In this document: positions 49,261 through 60,191 of the stretch, piece after piece
How positions within the stretch are numbered: the stretch's first letter is position 1
How the letters are laid out: the number at the start of each line of letters is the position of its first letter
From: Septoria linicola
Lineage: Eukaryota > Ascomycota > Dothideomycetes > Mycosphaerellales > Mycosphaerellaceae
Assembly (NCBI GenBank): GCA_024114885.1
Contig: CP099430.1
Span: 186,001 to 250,000 of the forward strand
Reading direction: 5' to 3'
Length of the DNA: 64,000 bases
Program-made: the position numbers and the translations under genes
The notes under the pieces: model-generated
Told to the model about the DNA's origin: nothing
The model's database searches: none
What the model saw: only the letters and a program-made list of their open reading frames with translations

Positions 49261-50931
49261 AGGAACAGGTGTCAAAAGAAGCCTATCGACCTTGAGTATC
49301 TCGTGGCGTCGCAGCAGGCCATCATGAATCTTGGGAATGAAGAAGGGGACACCATCTTCCTGTCCGCGCCAACAGCCGACGCATCACAGCCCGCTTCGCC
49401 GAGCGCTATGCCCAACTCTGTCTCTACGATTGAGGACTCAATGCTTGACCTTCGAGGCGACAACTCGATCCTACCAAAATCGCCAACTGATCGCACGCCT
49501 ACGAGCTTCCACGGTGTATAGGAGTCAGACTTTGACGACGACGATGTCGACAGTGCCTCAGCTCAGGACACAGATATCACTCAGACCTCGAACGAGTCTG
49601 ATGCAGCGTCTAGTGAAGGGCTACTGTTGGGTCTCAATGCTAACATGGCACGGTATGTCGGCTACTCGCGTCGCAGCATGCTCTACAGATCATTACGTTT
49701 GTTCTTTCAGCCAGGCTCTGAGCTTGCCTTTCATCACCAACTGAACGCAAGTCTTGGAACCTGTCGTAGAGCACTTTCCCGACGAAGCCAATCCACAGCT
49801 ACGCCTCCCACACGACCTCATTCTTCCTCTTTCGTAACGCGCTTCGCCGTTGAGCTACCTTGACAACCCACAACGACATCGTTTCGGGACACCCTAGCGA
49901 GGCGATTTATTGAAGCTCAGCTTCGGAACGCGCGAGCATGTATCGCCGGACCTCCACCAAGAATCACTGTACACGCAAGCCCCATTCTCAACCTAGCTAC
50001 TTTCGCTGTCTGGGCCAGTCACCGATACAGAGAACACGCCAATACGACTACATGATATCGCCATGTATGGATGCCTCGAGCGAATAAGGTCCTTTTGAGC
50101 CGCTATGTATCGCCTCGCCAGACGCGTGAACAACTTTGGACCGAGCTCTCAACTCGCACACAATCGCGCGTTCTCCAGACCTTACTTCCACGCCCGAGCC
50201 CGACTCTTTGCGCAGCATTCAAGCTCCGCTTTTCATGTCTGATGATTCTCATGACAATACAAACAATGCCATATCCACGGACTGCACATCACCACGCATT
50301 GTTGCTGTCGAGCTGACAGCGTTACAGACTGCTTCGATACTCACCGTTCCAGAGATCAAAGACATTTTGCAATGACTTTGAGGTGGTATATCCGTATGGA
50401 CTACTGCAATCCTGGACGCACTCCGAACCAAATGTCCCAGCTGAAGCTGGTTCCTTACAATGCGCCACATTCCATATCCCAACAGAGCCAGACTCCAGGC
50501 ACTCAAGATGCTATTCGACGACAACACCGAGAAGATTCGGCAGGATCGTCACTATTAAAGCCCCATGACTGTCACAGAAGAAGATGAGCTATGCTCTGCG
50601 ACCTCGCGAATGGCTGTTGGTGATGATCAGCGCCCATGAACGTCAAGCGGGCAACGTCGGTCTTCCTCCCGCAAAGACAAGGCGAACCGCACCGCGTGTG
50701 TCAAACAACCTTTTCGAAACCATTGATGAGGGTCGTAAGAGCGACTGAGGCCAAGAAGAGCGCCGTGAAGCGAGGAAGGGCAAGAAGAAGCGTACGGCGT
50801 CCGTCGAGCGCACCACTCCAAAGCGGAATCGATGATCCTTGTTTGACACTCCACAGTCCTCCGAGTCCCCCAAAAGCTACAAGGGTAGTAAGTCTTCTGG
50901 CCAGACTCGTAAGGGCTCGGGGCGTCAGTAA
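49261..50931 (+). pseudogene. Decayed plus-strand gene, unrecognised
   Basis: One phase from about 49261 to 49863 reads DLEYLVASQQAIMNLGNEEGD, then an acidic part after TAG at 49519 (ESDFDDDDVDSASAQD), then NMARYVGYSRRSMLYRSLRLFF. Further pieces in other phases look coding: 49900-50060 (IEAQLRNARACIAGPPPR), 50220-50560 (ELTALQTASILTVPEIKDIL, then MRHIPYPNRARLQALKMLFD), and a lysine-rich tail ending with TAA at 50929 (EERREARKGKKKRT, then SGQTRKGSGRQ) that is broken by two TGA. Several stops fit CAG to TAG or CGA to TGA. It may have introns. No family is recognised; a basic C-terminus suggests a nuclear protein. Confidence 0.45.
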
Positions 50932-51371
50932 GTGCAGATAGCGACGTGTTGACTTGTCGAAATATCTGTAGAGAGAGAAGCGTAGTTAGGCTGCGCTTCC
51001 AAAGTATGTACCAAAGGGTGCCTTAGGCTGCCATCTCATGGCAGTTGAGCAGGCCCTGTAACACATCCCCCTGTTCAAATCTGGCTCGCACCGGGGATAG
51101 GTAGTCTACTTGCTTCCTCCATTGTTAGATTAGACTATTTAGCCTCTCCTATCCTAACGACCTCTTTCGTCATTACGGACAGTTCGCAAATCAAGGCAGT
51201 CTATCGACAAGACGTGATACCGACTCCTCTGCCCTTGTGTCAATGTGCTTGGCTTTTCCTTCTTCGGCTTTCCCAAGATGACTGTCGCCCTGATCTGATT
51301 TGTTGTACATTATGCCATGCCATGCCATGCCATCACCCACGCATCCAGCCGAGATCTCTCTATTGCAGCGC
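50932..51371. other. Intergenic, nothing recognised except a pentanucleotide run
   Basis: It contains (atgcc)4 at about 51311-51332 and no convincing frame. Confidence 0.5.
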
Positions 51372-52304
51372 TCATCCCGAAGATTGCGCACCTGCTGCAA
51401 GCATGACGCCGGTCGAAGCGAGGTGGAATGGGTGATTCGGCGAAATGATGCGACGTTGGCGGACTGGAGTGACCATCGTGGCGGACACGATTCCTGGCGG
51501 AGGAGGTAGAGCCTGGCGGGACGGGTGGTTTGCCGAGAGGATGCGACGTTGACGGACGGGAGTGACTGGCGGCTGTGGGCTGGGAAGACCTGGCGGCGTG
51601 GCAACGTTCGCATGGAGCAGGAGACGACGCGGGCGGGTTGGCGTGATCAGCGTGTCAGGCAAAGTGGGCTGAGGGGATAGGGGAGAGCGCGGAAAGTGGC
51701 CGGGCAATGTTGTCGTTTGGTGGACAATGGTCGGTGGCGGAGAGGGGATTGCAGGCGGAGAAGCGGGGGGTAGCGATGGCGGAGCCCGGATCAGGACGTA
51801 TGACAGTGGGGCTGGTGTCGCAGAAGGCTTCCTCTGCGGAGGAGCGGAGGAGGGCGTCTGATGAGCAGCGAAGTCGACCGGGTCCGGGTACTTGAGATGA
51901 CGGGTGGGTCGGCCGGCCTGGTGGCTGGCGTGCATCTGCGCCACGCGTTGTTGCACGGCGGCGACCTGGAGCGGCGCACGCTTGTGGACGGCACGCCGCT
52001 TCACGTGGCAGTACGCCTTGACTTTGCGGCGCAAGAAGCGTATTTCGTCGTCGGTGTAGCCCTCGTGGCCGGCGGCCACGGGGAACAGGCGGTACACCAG
52101 CTCGTCCTCGTGTGCCGGCGTCGCGGAGTCGTAGTACAGCTGCAGGTCGCCTCGGAAGCGGTGGGCGATGAAGACATCGAGGCGGTCGAGCTGCCACTGA
52201 TAGAGACTGGATCGCGCACCCTTGGCGTCGGCCTCGTCTAGGCTGGAGTACACGCGCACCTCGGCACTGCCGTTGTCGGTGCTGCGTAAGCCATACCACT
52301 GCAT
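51372..52304 (-). CDS. WYG/YPDP-domain protein 1 (proline-rich tail)
   Basis: A 310-residue ATG-started frame. Residues 3-142 form a domain shared with the divergent gene at 52732: WYG (3-5), SSLYQWQLDRLD (32-43), LVYRLFPV...DDEIRFLRRKVKAY (69-98) and LKYPDPVDF (138-145). The tail is proline-rich and holds about three imperfect repeats around TPVRQRRI(L/I)S.NHP (about 225-300). Family unknown to me. The frame is intact, with GC-rich third positions unlike the neighbouring RIPped DNA. It is transcribed away from its paralogue, with about 430 bp between the starts, so they may share a promoter region. Confidence 0.65.
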   Translation of the reverse strand: MQWYGLRSTDNGSAEVRVYSSLDEADAKGARSSLYQWQLDRLDVFIAHRFRGDLQLYYDSATPAHEDELVYRLFPVAAGHEGYTDDEIRFLRRKVKAYCHVKRRAVHKRAPLQVAAVQQRVAQMHASHQAGRPTRHLKYPDPVDFAAHQTPSSAPPQRKPSATPAPLSYVLIRAPPSLPPASPPAIPSPPPTIVHQTTTLPGHFPRSPLSPQPTLPDTLITPTRPRRLLLHANVATPPGLPSPQPPVTPVRQRRILSANHPSRQALPPPPGIVSATMVTPVRQRRIISPNHPFHLASTGVMLAAGAQSSG

Positions 52305-52731
52305 TATGTCAGCACTCAGCCGGCTCTTCTGTTCTGCACTCGGCCTGCGGGGAGACAGCTGGACCCACCTTGTTGCCTTCGGTGTACGGGTGGCCTGGTA
52401 TTGGTGCCGCCATGGTGGGTGGATGCTGGGAGGAAGAGCTGCTAACGTCGAGGGCGATGTTGCGCGGAAGGGGAGAGGAGAGACGGGCGGCAGTCAAAAG
52501 TAGGCACCAGGCGCGTGGAGGGCAGCGGGCGAGTGATGGGTGGGCGGGCGGGCGTCGTCGCGCGACAATGAGCCGGTGAGACAGTGAAACAGTGAGACGG
52601 TGAGACGGTGAGACGGTGAGACGGTGAGACGGTGAGACGGTGAGACGGTGAGACGGTGTCCGCCATCGATTCAGCACGATATCAATGATCAATGACCAGG
52701 GCGCCAGGACAATCAGAGGACGATACGACAC
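52305..52731. promoter_or_regulatory. Divergent intergenic region between the two paralogues
   Basis: About 430 bp separate the two ATGs. It holds the 8-bp minisatellite at 52573-52658 and otherwise no recognised element. It is presumed to contain both promoters; this is inferred from geometry only. Confidence 0.35.
52573..52658. repeat. 8-bp minisatellite (ggtgagac)n, about ten units
   Basis: A perfect run of ggtgagac units from about 52598 to 52658, preceded by two or three degenerate units (cagtgaaa-like). It lies between the divergent paralogues. Confidence 0.95.
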
Positions 52732-54351
52732 ATGCACTCCGTCCCTCTCTATCTCACGCCGGGCCGGAAATGGTATGGAGCAGGCCTCCGCGATACCAAC
52801 TCCATCCACATTCCCGACTGCGACACCTCCGATCCCTCATCCATCCACTACTGCCACTTCTACATCTGGCAGCGCTGCCGCATTCTCGATCATCTGACCA
52901 AGACCGATGTCGATGATGCAAGAAGAAGAAATCCCCCATACCGTAAGAATGTTCCTTCTTCTTCTTCTTCTTCTTCCTTTTCTTCTCCACCCATCACCGA
53001 CATCATCGACAACGCCTTTGTCGACTACATTTGGCCATGGCCCGAGGGCCAGATCAAGACGAAGCAAGAGCTGGACTTTTTCCGGCAGCGACTGAAGTCC
53101 TACGTCGAGAGATTGCTGTGGCATGAGGAAACCAAATCTTTAGAAAGATTCGCCGTCAAAGGTATGCGGTTGAGGTATCCCGATCCACGGGATTGTCATC
53201 TTGGCCATAATGATCGTAATGCGAAGCCGTGTGCCGGGGTCGAGGAGGCCAATCCGAAGCAGGGCATATCCACCGACACGCTCACCTGCCTGTCCTTGTC
53301 AGCCATCTCTACACTAGATGTGGTCGACGAGGGCCATGATCATCCTTCATTCCCCTCCTCCTCCTGCTCCTCCCCAAGCCCCGCATCCGCCAGGCAGTAC
53401 AAACCAAGCAACTTTGCCACTGAAGAATTATGCCACGATCTGCCAGACCACGATTCCTGCCAAGAATACTGTTCTTCCGCCCACGAAGGACTCGCTACTG
53501 ACCTGCGAGCACAACAACGTCAGATTACAGCGCTCCATATGCAGCTTGCCGACCTCCAACAGGAGTCGGCAGACCAGGGCCTTCGAGCAAACCGTCTGGA
53601 GCAGTATACGCGCTCTCTCCTACACGAAATGGCTGAACAAAAGCGCAATTTGGCTTTACTCGAGCATCGCAGCGCGGTCCAATTCTGCATGCTCCAAGAA
53701 CGGACAATCGAGGTACGAGAGCTGGAGGTGGAGCTTCTTAAACGAAAACAGGATGAAGAATCCACCCACGAAAGAACAAAGAGGTCTTACGAGGCGGAAT
53801 TCGAAGCTAGATTTCAGGAGAGGAAGTTGGTACTGGAGCAGGAGGTGCACGAAGCGCGTGTCGAGCTACAATTACAGCAGAATGTGCTCTACGATCAATT
53901 GACGCAGCTGATCGACATTAGTGAGCAGGCGATGCAGAGACGATTAAGCCAGGCCGAGGCGCAGAACAAGCTCCTGGAGTCACGCAACAAGAGCCTGCAG
54001 CTGCAGCTTCACAACGGCCAAGGAGGAGAGCATCTTAGTCATCCTCTGCAGATGCACGTCACAGCTCACACTGCTCTCAACGCTGCTGGTACTGCCGATC
54101 TGGAGCGCGCCAAAGTCGAAATCGCCGCCCTCCAGTCCTCTGCGATTCTGGATCGTGAGCGTGAGGCGAAGCTGATTCGCCAGCGCGACAATGGCCATAA
54201 TAGCGCTGTCGATGTCGAAGCCGATCTAGAGCGCGCCAAGGTCGAGATCGCTGCACTGCAGTCCTCTGCCATTATGCATCGAGAGCGTGAGCCTGAGCGA
54301 GAGCGTGAGCCTGAGCGTGAGCGTGGGCGTAAGGTGAAGCTGAGGCGCTAG
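52732..54351 (+). CDS. WYG/YPDP-domain protein 2 with coiled coil
   Basis: A 539-residue ATG-started frame. Residues 14-152 match the paralogue at 51372-52304: WYG (14-16), SSIHYCHFYIWQRCRILDHL (36-55), FVDYIWPWPEG...ELDFFRQRLKSY (96-124) and LRYPDPRDC (147-155). A serine run (about 76-85) from a (ctt)n tract separates two halves. Residues about 254-425 are a long coiled coil with heptad leucines. Residues 456-497 and 498-539 are a tandem 42-residue repeat (DLERAKVEIAALQSSAI). The frame stops at TAG 54349-54351, exactly where the repeat has CAG, and the repeat-like sequence continues to TAG 54391, so the protein has probably lost about 14 residues. Function unknown; it may be a structural or scaffold protein. 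Confidence 0.65.
   Translation: MHSVPLYLTPGRKWYGAGLRDTNSIHIPDCDTSDPSSIHYCHFYIWQRCRILDHLTKTDVDDARRRNPPYRKNVPSSSSSSSFSSPPITDIIDNAFVDYIWPWPEGQIKTKQELDFFRQRLKSYVERLLWHEETKSLERFAVKGMRLRYPDPRDCHLGHNDRNAKPCAGVEEANPKQGISTDTLTCLSLSAISTLDVVDEGHDHPSFPSSSCSSPSPASARQYKPSNFATEELCHDLPDHDSCQEYCSSAHEGLATDLRAQQRQITALHMQLADLQQESADQGLRANRLEQYTRSLLHEMAEQKRNLALLEHRSAVQFCMLQERTIEVRELEVELLKRKQDEESTHERTKRSYEAEFEARFQERKLVLEQEVHEARVELQLQQNVLYDQLTQLIDISEQAMQRRLSQAEAQNKLLESRNKSLQLQLHNGQGGEHLSHPLQMHVTAHTALNAAGTADLERAKVEIAALQSSAILDREREAKLIRQRDNGHNSAVDVEADLERAKVEIAALQSSAIMHREREPEREREPERERGRKVKLRR
54097..54348 (+). repeat. 126-bp tandem coding repeat
   Basis: Two units start with gatct(g/a)gagcgcgccaa at 54097 and 54223. 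They encode the 42-residue repeat of the coiled-coil paralogue. The second unit degenerates into (gagcgtgagcct)n. Confidence 0.9.
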
Positions 54352-54393
54352 CGCGATGATGATCGCCAGGCTATGGCAGATCCTCTTCAGTAG

Positions 54394-55141
54394 CGGGGGC
54401 CGTGAGTCGGTCATGCGCCCGGGAGAGTTTGAGAGGTGTGAAGTTGAAGAGAGGGAAAGGTAAGAGGAGACAAGTTGTTAGTGACTTTACACAGGTGCAT
54501 ACTTCTGCCATTTCTACTCTACCAATACATGCATACTACCAGTTTACCTGATTGCCGCTCAGAAAATGCTTGCATCTCACCGCAGTTGTCCACACCATGT
54601 GCCAGACTAGACCGACAAATCTGGTTCGATACAAAAATCTCAGAACTCCGGATGATCGGCATCTCTGCCCCTAGAGGATGTCTACAACGACTACAATACC
54701 AAATTGATAGGAGACGTTGCTGCGTGGGCGGACAGTGATGTCGACGGCAAAGACATCCTCCACTACGAGAACCTTACCATGAACAGTTCAAGCACTCCCG
54801 AGCTTGCGTCAAAACGATGCGTTCGTAAAACACTAGAGAGGGAAGAAATCTAGTCCCATACCAGATTTCCAACATCCAGGGCATGACACAAGGCGTCATG
54901 ACGCGAACGCAATATTGGAACAGCCGATCTCCTGGGTGCTGCCGAGTGACTGGAAACCTCCAAATTCAGTGTCTTGACCACGCCGTCGCTGCTAGGGCTC
55001 CACCACAGATGCACTCCAGGCAAGCAATCTTATCGAGAGTTGGATTGGTCGAGCGCGCCACCCACCTGAGTTCACTCTCCTGGACCACCTCACTTCATGG
55101 GCGATGAAAGCCGAGTGCTGTCGCCCACCCCGTGAAAATCA
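54394..55141. other. Decayed sequence left of hAT copy 2
   Basis: No intact gene. The last 250 bp show protein-like phases (for example LIESWIGRARHPPEFTLLDHL then SWAMKAECC, broken by stops) that end at the hAT insertion. Which phase was coding is uncertain. Confidence 0.35.
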
Positions 55142-55149
55142 AGGGAACA
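55142..55149 (+). repeat. hAT copy 2 target duplication, left (AGGGAACA)
   Basis: Identical to 59561-59568. Confidence 0.95.
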
Positions 55150-55300
55150 CAGACTGGTCCACAAGTAAGTAATGCAAGTAAAGATATCTTCACTTGCTTA
55201 CTTGCCATTTAGTACTCTCGCTACTTACTTGTTAAGTGAGTAAGACAATCTCTACTTACTTGTACAAGCCTTACTTGCTCGGTAACGCTAGCTATAAGCG
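55150..55300. repeat. Subterminal repeats, left end of copy 2
   Basis: Many copies of acttgc, acttac and their complements (gcaagt, gtaagt), plus the palindrome gaagatatcttc-like at about 55174-55187. Clusters of short subterminal motifs are typical transposase-binding regions of hAT elements. Confidence 0.8.
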
Positions 55301-55389
55301 GTAGTGTATTGCGATATCGAATAAATACTAGTCTATCTCAACCGTATTAGTACTGTTTACTATTACTATTATTGCCGTAGGTGTTATTA

Positions 55390-58300
55390 GCTACGTAATA
55401 CGCCTAAATAGCGTGCTAGTTAGCGTAATAAAACCGCTATTAATCTATAACTTTAGAGTAACTAAATATCGTATAGTTTTACTATATAACTATCGTCTAC
55501 GTAGTTATAACACGTCGCTAGTAACGCTAAATTATCGCTTAGGCTCGTTACTTATTACCGGACAGGTATATATATCTAACGCTAACTATACTAGGCTTAG
55601 CTATTATCGTCTCTTTTTAATCTAGTAAGATATTAGTAACTAGCTTATATTAAGCTTAACTACCTTCTTCCGCTTCTTACTATAGTACTATATATACTCG
55701 TCTATAGCCGTATTATTATCGCTATCGCTATCGCTATCGTTATTAATTATAAGCGAGTAGATAACGTAGCGAGTAGCTATACTAGGAGCGCGTAGACCGA
55801 CTATCGACGTAGGAGACCTTCTATACTTGTCTTTATATATATTCTATAGCCGTTAGATAGTAGCCTTAGTCCTTACGATCTAATCTTTATCGTTACTAGC
55901 CTATCGTTATTATTTATCTAGTTTCTTAATAAACTACTATTTTATATTCGGATAGAGTACTACTATAGCTACGTAAATAGGCGTTTCGTCTATCTTAGTA
56001 AAGTAATCGTTATACTTAGTCTAACTAAGTTTAATACTAGCGCGGAAGTACTATTATATAGTAAGTTAGTTAGATAGGTCGTTCTATATATCGGCTTTAG
56101 TACGTAGTTATTATAAGGTCTCTATCGCGTATATATAAAGATCTAACCCTATTAACTCGGAACTACGTAGCGCCGCGTACATAATAGCCTCCGCGTCTTA
56201 GTAAGTAATAATACCTTTATAGTAGGCTATAGAGGTAATAGGGACTAGATTAGTATCTCGTTAGCGGATAAGGTCGGCGTATCTCTACGTATAGGTAGCT
56301 ATAGTAACCTACGAACTTATAAGTAGGCTATAATTTCTATTATAAAGTATAAAATACTATCTATAACAGAAAGAGTATACTTCGCGCTATATAGCACGCT
56401 CGATAGCGTCTCTCGTAGTAGAGAGATAGAAGGTTTCTTTAATATCGTCGCTACCTAGATTAATTAACGCCTTCTAAGTACGTATACTATAGCTCTACTT
56501 TACCTTCTTCCTCTTTAACCGCTTTAACTTACGATAACGATCGTAGGTCTAGAAATTGCGCTTGCCTTAGACGAATTCGTAAAGTAGTTTAATAGTACTA
56601 TAATTACTATAACGCTTTATAGTATTAGCTACGGAGTCTATAGTAATACGTCGAGAGATATTTATATTATAAAGGTAACGATTTACGTTATAAAGGGCGG
56701 TAGTATAGAAGAACGATTTGTTTGTCTATATATACTAAGAGGATTAGGTTACGTGCCCGTTCTTTTTTTAGCGCACTCTTAGCTAATTATTTTTAGACTC
56801 TATTTTTTTTCGAAGAGTAAGATAGACCTCGTAAACTCGGTTAATTATTGTTCGCTATCGATACGCTATTTACGCTTCGGTAGTTAGAGGTTATTATCGA
56901 TTAGATACTAGATAATAAGCGCTTTAAAGTAACTTATTAGTACCTCTATTACTAGTAGTACTTACTAAATAGTACTAAACTTACTACTACTAGTACCCTA
57001 TAGTATCTTTATTACTATCTTTAATAGCTAGAGGATCTCGCGATACTACTTAATTATATACTAATCGTCGTCTATTAATTAATTATAGACGATAGAAGGC
57101 TCTAGCTTTATATAGTACCTATTAGAGTGTTTCTTAGTCTACTTCTATATAGCTATATACTACTTATCTACCTCTTGTTCGTAGTACTTATTAATAGCGG
57201 CTCTAAGCTTTAATATACGCTTAGAGCTATCGTCGAAAGAGTACTAGCGCGTGTATACGTCGTATAATAGACGATATATATCCTTGTCGCTATCTACCTT
57301 AAATAGAGCTACCTTAGTAAGCTATAGTCGTTCTACCTCCTCCTATACCTATAGTAAACGATTAAGATAATAGAGCGTGTTATAAAGTTTACTAATTAGT
57401 CTATAGCGACGCTAATATAGTAGTATTATATCCTTAAACGTTAGTCTATTAGTAGCTATATTAATAGCTTTAGATTCAAGTACTTCTAGATCTTTACTAG
57501 TTAGCGTAGCCTGTCTAACGAGGTTGAATATATAGCCTATATAGCGTAGCTAATTCTAGTATTTATCGAAGCTATATTTCTACGTAAGGTACTTAATTAC
57601 CTTAGGGTTATTACTAGCGTTATTAGAGATAAAGTAACTAACTTTATCGTATAGGTTATAGTATACTATTACCTCTACTATAGTCTCTATAATATTGTAG
57701 CTAGTATAATAGCCCTTCTACCTTAGTAGATCTAGTAATATTGTCCTTAGTTAACCTTCTATAGAGATAAAGTATATAATAATACTAAGTAATACTAGTT
57801 TGTTTTTAGACGTCTATAGGTCGAATAAGAAGCTAATCCTCGTAATAGCGGCTACTAACTCCTCTATAATATAGCCGAGTTATTTGTCGAATACTAATAC
57901 TATCTTAGAGCTCGTAGTTTAGTATAAAGGAATAAATTAGTAGTAACGAGGTTAGAGGTAGGATAGGAGCGCTCTAAAGGCTAGTAAATCGCACTTATAG
58001 AAGATAATATTATCTGTAATTAGCTATATATATAGTAACGTAAGAAAGTCGTCTATATCGAATTTAATAGCTATATTATTATTAATACTCTAAGGCGTAA
58101 CGTGCCTATCTATTAGCTTATACTACTTACTAGAAGGTCTTTCTAGCTCCTTACCTTCCTTATATATACTATATGTTTGTCTTAAATATACTCCTACTAA
58201 TAAGGTTAATTTATCTACGTCGTAGATACTAGCCTATTTACTACGTAACTACGCTCTTTAAGAGTAGTAGATTTTATATACCTAAACTACTTTCTTCTAC

Positions 58301-59110
58301 GTATTCTATAGCCGCTAGCTATACGTAAAGACCTATAATATTATCTAAGTATCGTCTAGTAGCTATAAGTATATAGGTAATCGTTCGAAGTCTAGTTAGT
58401 CGAGTAATTCGGTATTATTATCGTGTTTACGCTTCGTAAGGCGCTAAAAGAGTATAGGCTACGAAGCTTATAGAGACGCGTTATTATCTACCTACGTAGC
58501 TAATTCTAATAGTATAGACTCTAGGTCTGTCCTAATTACTAAAGATAGGTCTAATACTAATTCTGTGTCTATACTAAGCTCTATAATAGCGTTATTATAA
58601 ATACGCTAGTATTTGAAGATAAGATTGTCGCTCTTAGTTAGTATATCCGTATCCTTATAAGCTAATAACTTATAACTCTAAGACCGAACTAAACGTGTTT
58701 CTAATACTAACTATACTATAGAATATACGTTTTAGAGCGTATACTTTTTCCTATTTAAATCGCTATAGCTAGTTTAGTTATCTAAGTTATTTTAAGGTAG
58801 TATAGTCGTGTATCTATAATATTAGAGGCAGATTCTTAGTACGCTAGAAAGTAATAGTCTATTAATATTAAAATATAATAGGAATACGAGCTTAAAATCT
58901 TAGAGCTAGGACTATATAAATCTAGAGATGTTTTTATATAGAGATTTTACTAACTATCTAAGCTCTATTTTATACTACTTAGAATATCTATCTAATATAT
59001 TTTAGTAATATTATTTAATATACTAGTAATAATACTATAATTACGATAGTAGATTATAAGGAATCTAGGGTCTAAAGCTATTAGGTTTAATATTAAGCGT
59101 ATATAAGCGA
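55390..59110 (-). pseudogene. hAT transposase of copy 2, RIP-decayed
   Basis: It carries the same blocks as copy 1: the C-terminal dimerisation region at about 55420-55640 and the YVA..VLYPNIK-like block at about 55900-55990. No open frame longer than about 70 codons survives, so it is inactive. The transposase would cut at the TIRs and give the 8-bp duplications seen here; the decayed state means all copies are now immobile unless another source exists. Confidence 0.75.
56113..56848 (-). other. 735-bp segment present only in hAT copy 2
   Basis: Absent from copy 1, where the flanks join at about 37345. It is less AT-rich and keeps a few CpA/TpG. A minus-strand read-through gives RRITIDSVANTIKRYSNYSTIKLLYEFV and LKRLKRKKVK.SYSIRT.KALINL, a protein-like phase I do not recognise. 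It could be part of the full-length element that was deleted from copy 1, or an insertion in copy 2. No obvious terminal repeats or target duplication. Confidence 0.5.
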
Positions 59111-59439
59111 GCTCGGTTAAGCTAACCGAGCTAATTAATCGACGCGGCTTTAGCCGCTTCTCTAACGATCCCTATACCTTATTATTACGATCTAGTATAA
59201 CTATACTAATACTATTACTATTAATACGCGCGTAGTAGACTAGACACTTATAATAGCCTAGCTATACTATCCTATGTACCTACGGACACCGCTCGATTGT
59301 CTCGTATATCTTAATACTATTAAATAGCGGAGGATAGTATAATAAACGCTCTTACGCCGTCGCTGTCGTATAAAACAATTACTATAATTCTACTACTCTT
59401 ACTCGAAGAAGGATAATATACCGCAAGGCTTACAAGTCA

Positions 59440-59560
59440 CTTGCTATCTATTCACTTGCTTACTTGCCTTACTTACGTAATAGCCAGGCGCTCTACTTGC
59501 TTACTTACTTGCTACAAGGCTTGCAAACAAGTGAATCCTACTTGCTTGGCGACTAGTCTG
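59440..59560. repeat. Subterminal repeats, right end of copy 2
   Basis: The same acttgc/acttac motif cluster as at the left end, together with caaggcttgcaa- and caaggcttacaag-type inverted units. Confidence 0.8.
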
Positions 59561-59568
59561 AGGGAACA
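59561..59568 (+). repeat. hAT copy 2 target duplication, right (AGGGAACA)
   Basis: Exact copy of 55142-55149. Confidence 0.95.
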
Positions 59569-60191
59569 CGGCCACGACCTCAACCAAAAGACAGCGAACT
59601 ATCATCACCACTGCTATGCGAGAGCACATCGAGTCATAACAGCTCAGCGGCGCCGGAGCTGAAAGAAACTTGACAACCCCTTGAGGCATACTGTTACTGG
59701 CCTCTCATCCATCCCAAGTGTCCTCGAGAACCAGTGGCACGGTTGTGTGATTGACCGAGACAGAAGCAGCCAACTGTTCCCGAGACAGAAGGGAAAGCAC
59801 GACTTCTATCGTGGTGGTATCAGCTGGGTAGCGGAAGCTTGTGCACGGCGGACCGTGTGAGATCAGTCCGAGATACCAAACCATCTCCATCTCTAGAAGC
59901 CGACCAAGGACCATGCTACAGAGACCTGCTCGGCGATCGCCCGCTCAAAGCTCACTACTCCCTCTTCCAGCTGATCAAAACGATGTGAGATATCCTGCCC
60001 TGCTCCGTGGTGCATACCGGCGTCCAACGTTACTCACCAAGACGGCCTGCCCTGCCACCTCTACCTGCTGCACATCACTCATCAGCACGACTGAGCCTCG
60101 ACGTCTTGGCTACGCACTATGGGCTATCGGTATGGCATCAACCAACTGTAGCGTGCCCGGGTGCTAAAGCCGGTTGATAAGCTTCTCAACA
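59569..60191 (+). pseudogene. Decayed frame upstream of the Helitron gene
   Basis: One plus-strand phase looks coding (TVTGLSSIPSVLENQWHGCV, then HDFYRGGISWVAEACARR, then TMGYRYGINQL, TAG, RARVLKPVDKLLNND). It is broken by several TAG/TGA/TAA codons and overlaps the start of the Helitron frame in another phase. It is not recognised. It might be captured host sequence, since Helitrons often carry gene pieces, or a host gene decayed in place. Confidence 0.35.

Larger units (their letters stand above)
55150..59560 (-). mobile_element. hAT transposon copy 2 (4411 bp)
   Basis: The ends are CAGACTGGTC at the left and, read from the right, CAGACTAGTC, followed by CAAG(T/C)AAGTA on both sides. It is flanked by a perfect 8-bp target duplication. 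The interior is strongly RIPped, but the outer 150-250 bp keep many CpA/TpG. Compared with copy 1 it carries an additional segment of about 735 bp (56113-56848). The transposase is on the minus strand. Confidence 0.95.

Noticed and set aside
52309..52809. A minus-strand frame with repeated PSHRLTVS
   Set aside because: It is produced by the 8-bp minisatellite and overlaps the start of the coiled-coil gene.
52942..53045. Possible intron starting GTAAGA in the coiled-coil gene
   Set aside because: The downstream sequence up to the first usable AG encodes FVDYIWPWPEG, which aligns with the paralogue, so it must be coding. The (ctt)n tract is better explained as a serine run.
55150..55300. Tandem gtaagta/cttactt strings as telomeric repeats
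   Set aside because: They occur in both orientations at the ends of all three hAT copies and are subterminal repeats of that element, not a telomere array.
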